From Fischerella sp. (lineage in GTDB: Bacteria > Cyanobacteriota > Cyanobacteriia > Cyanobacteriales > Nostocaceae): DNA of 15,362 bases. This document shows positions 14,901 through 15,362 of this stretch, one piece after another. The notes beneath the pieces are model-generated. The model did no database searches. It worked only from the letters and a program-made list of their open reading frames with translations, and was not told where the DNA came from. The stretch is from positions 1-15,362 of the forward strand of contig JANZYY010000055.1 of the NCBI GenBank assembly GCA_026419705.1. Reading direction: 5' to 3'. Position numbers and translations under genes: made by a program. Positions within the stretch are counted from its first letter, which is position 1. Each line of letters begins with the position of its first letter.

Positions 14901-15080
14901 GAACGCATCCAACAAGAAGCACAGCGACGCTTGGAACAAGTGAAGCAGCAAGCCCAACGTCAAGCTGAAGAAACCCGCAAAGCTGCAGCATCAGCAGCCT
15001 GGTGGTTATTTGCTACAGCAATCGTCTCTGGGATCTTTTCAGCAGCAGCAGGAGCGATCGCGGCGGTTGTTGTGTTGTAG
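11949..15080 (+). CDS. Large membrane protein with tandem ~98-residue repeats
   Basis: A 1043-residue protein. Three hydrophobic segments lie near the N-terminus (about 43-70, 96-119 and 129-150). An Ala-rich helix follows, then about eight repeat units to residue ~980, a charged coiled coil (HRAERIQQEAQRRLEQVKQQ), and a final hydrophobic pair (about 1012-1043). The repeat theme is: YL..TGKEELNPEGI, then RDL..LL.DP..G, then RLS.FDR.TLV.LLSQR.DLS.E..N.I. Repeats begin near bases 12585, 13182, 13470, 13764, 14058, 14352 and 14646; a degenerate one lies between the first two. From memory, the DLS..EA..RV motif, the ETRKAAASAAWWLF end and the N-terminal membrane part recall short single-unit alphaproteobacterial membrane proteins. 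It may be an expanded version of those. The function is unknown and the family assignment unverified. The gene appears monocistronic. Confidence 0.85.
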   Translation: MFQSTVITLELYKPLFWIAQATVDPPADISPAQASVAISGPRFFTALISGVILAFAFQLVLTNLSVAAGISYLGRASNSDSGGEAGSLGGTIRKIGTAVGVWTLVTVTIALAIASFLAVKLSLVIFSPGLGAIVGAVIWGAYFLLLVWVSSTTVGSLIGNVVNTATSGFQALMGTATAALGAKAVNQQVVSTAEAAAAAVRRELAAAIDPVSIREQVEDYLEMLRPPELDISGIRSDFEKLLSDPQLRDIATSGDIRNIDRQKFVDLVSSRTDLSKRDVNRIADTLYSVWQQTIGQTPPQDRMGELVDYIKSLQPGQTNTDELNRKLDRLIAEIHSTREAERKATQETAPGSIQQRLQQGITTLTGIVLGRTDLSDLDVEKILGILTKAKDRIGEQADKFGLPTSKQPYSPIRADVENYLLNTYAWQLSSEKIAEEFREVIYDPAADPGIVRRELERLSRSDFVNILQQRGVLTQAEIQRVADNLETVRQEVLMTVTAEEEKEIAQDLRRRVESYLLVTPKSELTPAGIEGNFKPLLEDSDADYETLSRRLSTFDRQGMREILLSRNDIQPEEADTILDELEKQRDRILVESKGLAEQAKYQAESLWLNLESYLRNTGKEELNPNAIRGELRRLLQDPQAGMAAIRARLSRFDRDTLVKLLSQRQDLDEEQVNQIINTVEESWYSIRYAPQAVLDQAKEQYDFVTTTIADYLRHTGKEELNPEGIQRDLNRLFQNPKEGVVALRRRLSQVDRETLVKLLSQRQDLSEEQINQVIDSVQNSIRDIVRAPRRLASRTQQRVKNFQTYLEEYLRRTGKDELNPEGIKRDLSLLLHDPRVGMESLGDRLSQFDRETVIALLKLREDLSDREAERIADTIISVRDNFVEQIRSIQQRIQDAVEAIFARIRNYLNSLERPELNYDGIKRDVRKLFEDPQAGFEALRDRLSAFNRDTLVAILSSREDISPEDANRIVDQIERARNSVLHRAERIQQEAQRRLEQVKQQAQRQAEETRKAAASAAWWLFATAIVSGIFSAAAGAIAAVVVL
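12585..14890 (+). repeat. Coding tandem repeat array, period 294 bases (98 codons)
   Basis: Equivalent codons in the repeat units fall at 13470, 13764, 14058, 14352 and 14646, an exact 294-base period over five units. The unit before starts at 13182 (288 bases earlier). The first recognisable one starts at 12585, 597 bases before that, leaving room for one degenerate unit near 12860-13180. The units are well diverged at the nucleotide level but keep the motifs ELNPEGI and FDRxTLV. This indicates old duplications held to a fixed structural length. Confidence 0.85.
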
Positions 15081-15123
15081 GTTGATTGAAGTTGTGAAAA
15101 GTTGTCTCCGCTAAGATAGTCTT

Positions 15124-15152
15124 GGCCTCTCATCACGAGAGGCTTTTTTTTC
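15124..15152 (+). terminator. Strong intrinsic terminator after the repeat protein
   Basis: GCCTCTC (15125-15131) pairs perfectly with GAGAGGC (15137-15143) around a 5-base ATCAC loop, followed by eight T residues (15144-15151). It begins 44 bases after the stop codon. The remaining bases to 15362 are AT-rich and show no gene or RNA that I recognise. Confidence 0.93.
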
Positions 15153-15362
15153 TGAAACAGCCCGACCGGAAAATGTAGCAATCACTAAAGCAAACGCAAA
15201 TGCAGGCTACTACTAATCTCGTGAAAAGATTGAAAGTAATTTTAACTACATTTTATTTGTGTTATCGATTACTTTTACAAAAGTTAATATGTAAATGGCA
15301 AACAGAACCACCTGACCAAATTGGTAAAAATTTGTTAAGAATGGTGGCAGCACTCTCAACAC

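Overview
The window looks like a chromosomal segment of a filamentous or otherwise complex cyanobacterium. The octamer GCGATCGC (HIP1) recurs about a dozen times inside and between genes. The genes include an NrtB-type permease with a twin-arginine lipoprotein partner and envelope/GTPase signalling genes, and AT-rich spacers carry short repeats. There are no phage genes, transposases, rRNAs, tRNAs or CRISPR arrays.

Left part (1-3700): an ABC uptake system in the order permease, lipoprotein substrate-binding protein, ATPase. All three are relatives of the nitrate/bicarbonate NrtABCD/CmpABCD systems, but the gene order differs, there is one stand-alone ATPase, and the binding protein has a divergent ligand-site region. 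Just upstream of the permease is a clear c-di-AMP riboswitch (ydaO-yuaA class).

Middle part (3700-6430): a second c-di-AMP riboswitch with an enlarged peripheral stem, followed by a strong intrinsic terminator. Then come a universal-stress-like protein, another intrinsic terminator, and a P-permease/ArsB-NhaD-type ion transporter with its own promoter-like sequence. Two aptamers of one class flanking transport genes suggest that this region belongs to a c-di-AMP-controlled ion/osmolyte or inorganic-solute regulon (inference).

Right-centre (6430-11430): a co-directional cluster of five genes. They encode a coiled-coil protein interrupted by an in-frame TAG, an inner-membrane protein with a large cytoplasmic domain and a periplasmic OmpA-like peptidoglycan-binding domain, a Ras-like small GTPase, a small PAS-like protein and a PAS-like histidine kinase. 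Spacings of 14 and 0 bases tie the OmpA, GTPase and PAS genes into one operon. The set looks like a trans-envelope sensing module whose output goes through a GTPase and a kinase. It is the best candidate for an under-described system here.

Right end (11430-15362): a spacer with a hairpin repeat, then a 1043-residue membrane protein made mostly of tandem repeats of about 98 residues (five consecutive starts exactly 294 bases apart) between N-terminal and C-terminal membrane segments, closed by a textbook intrinsic terminator. The last 200 bases hold nothing I recognise.
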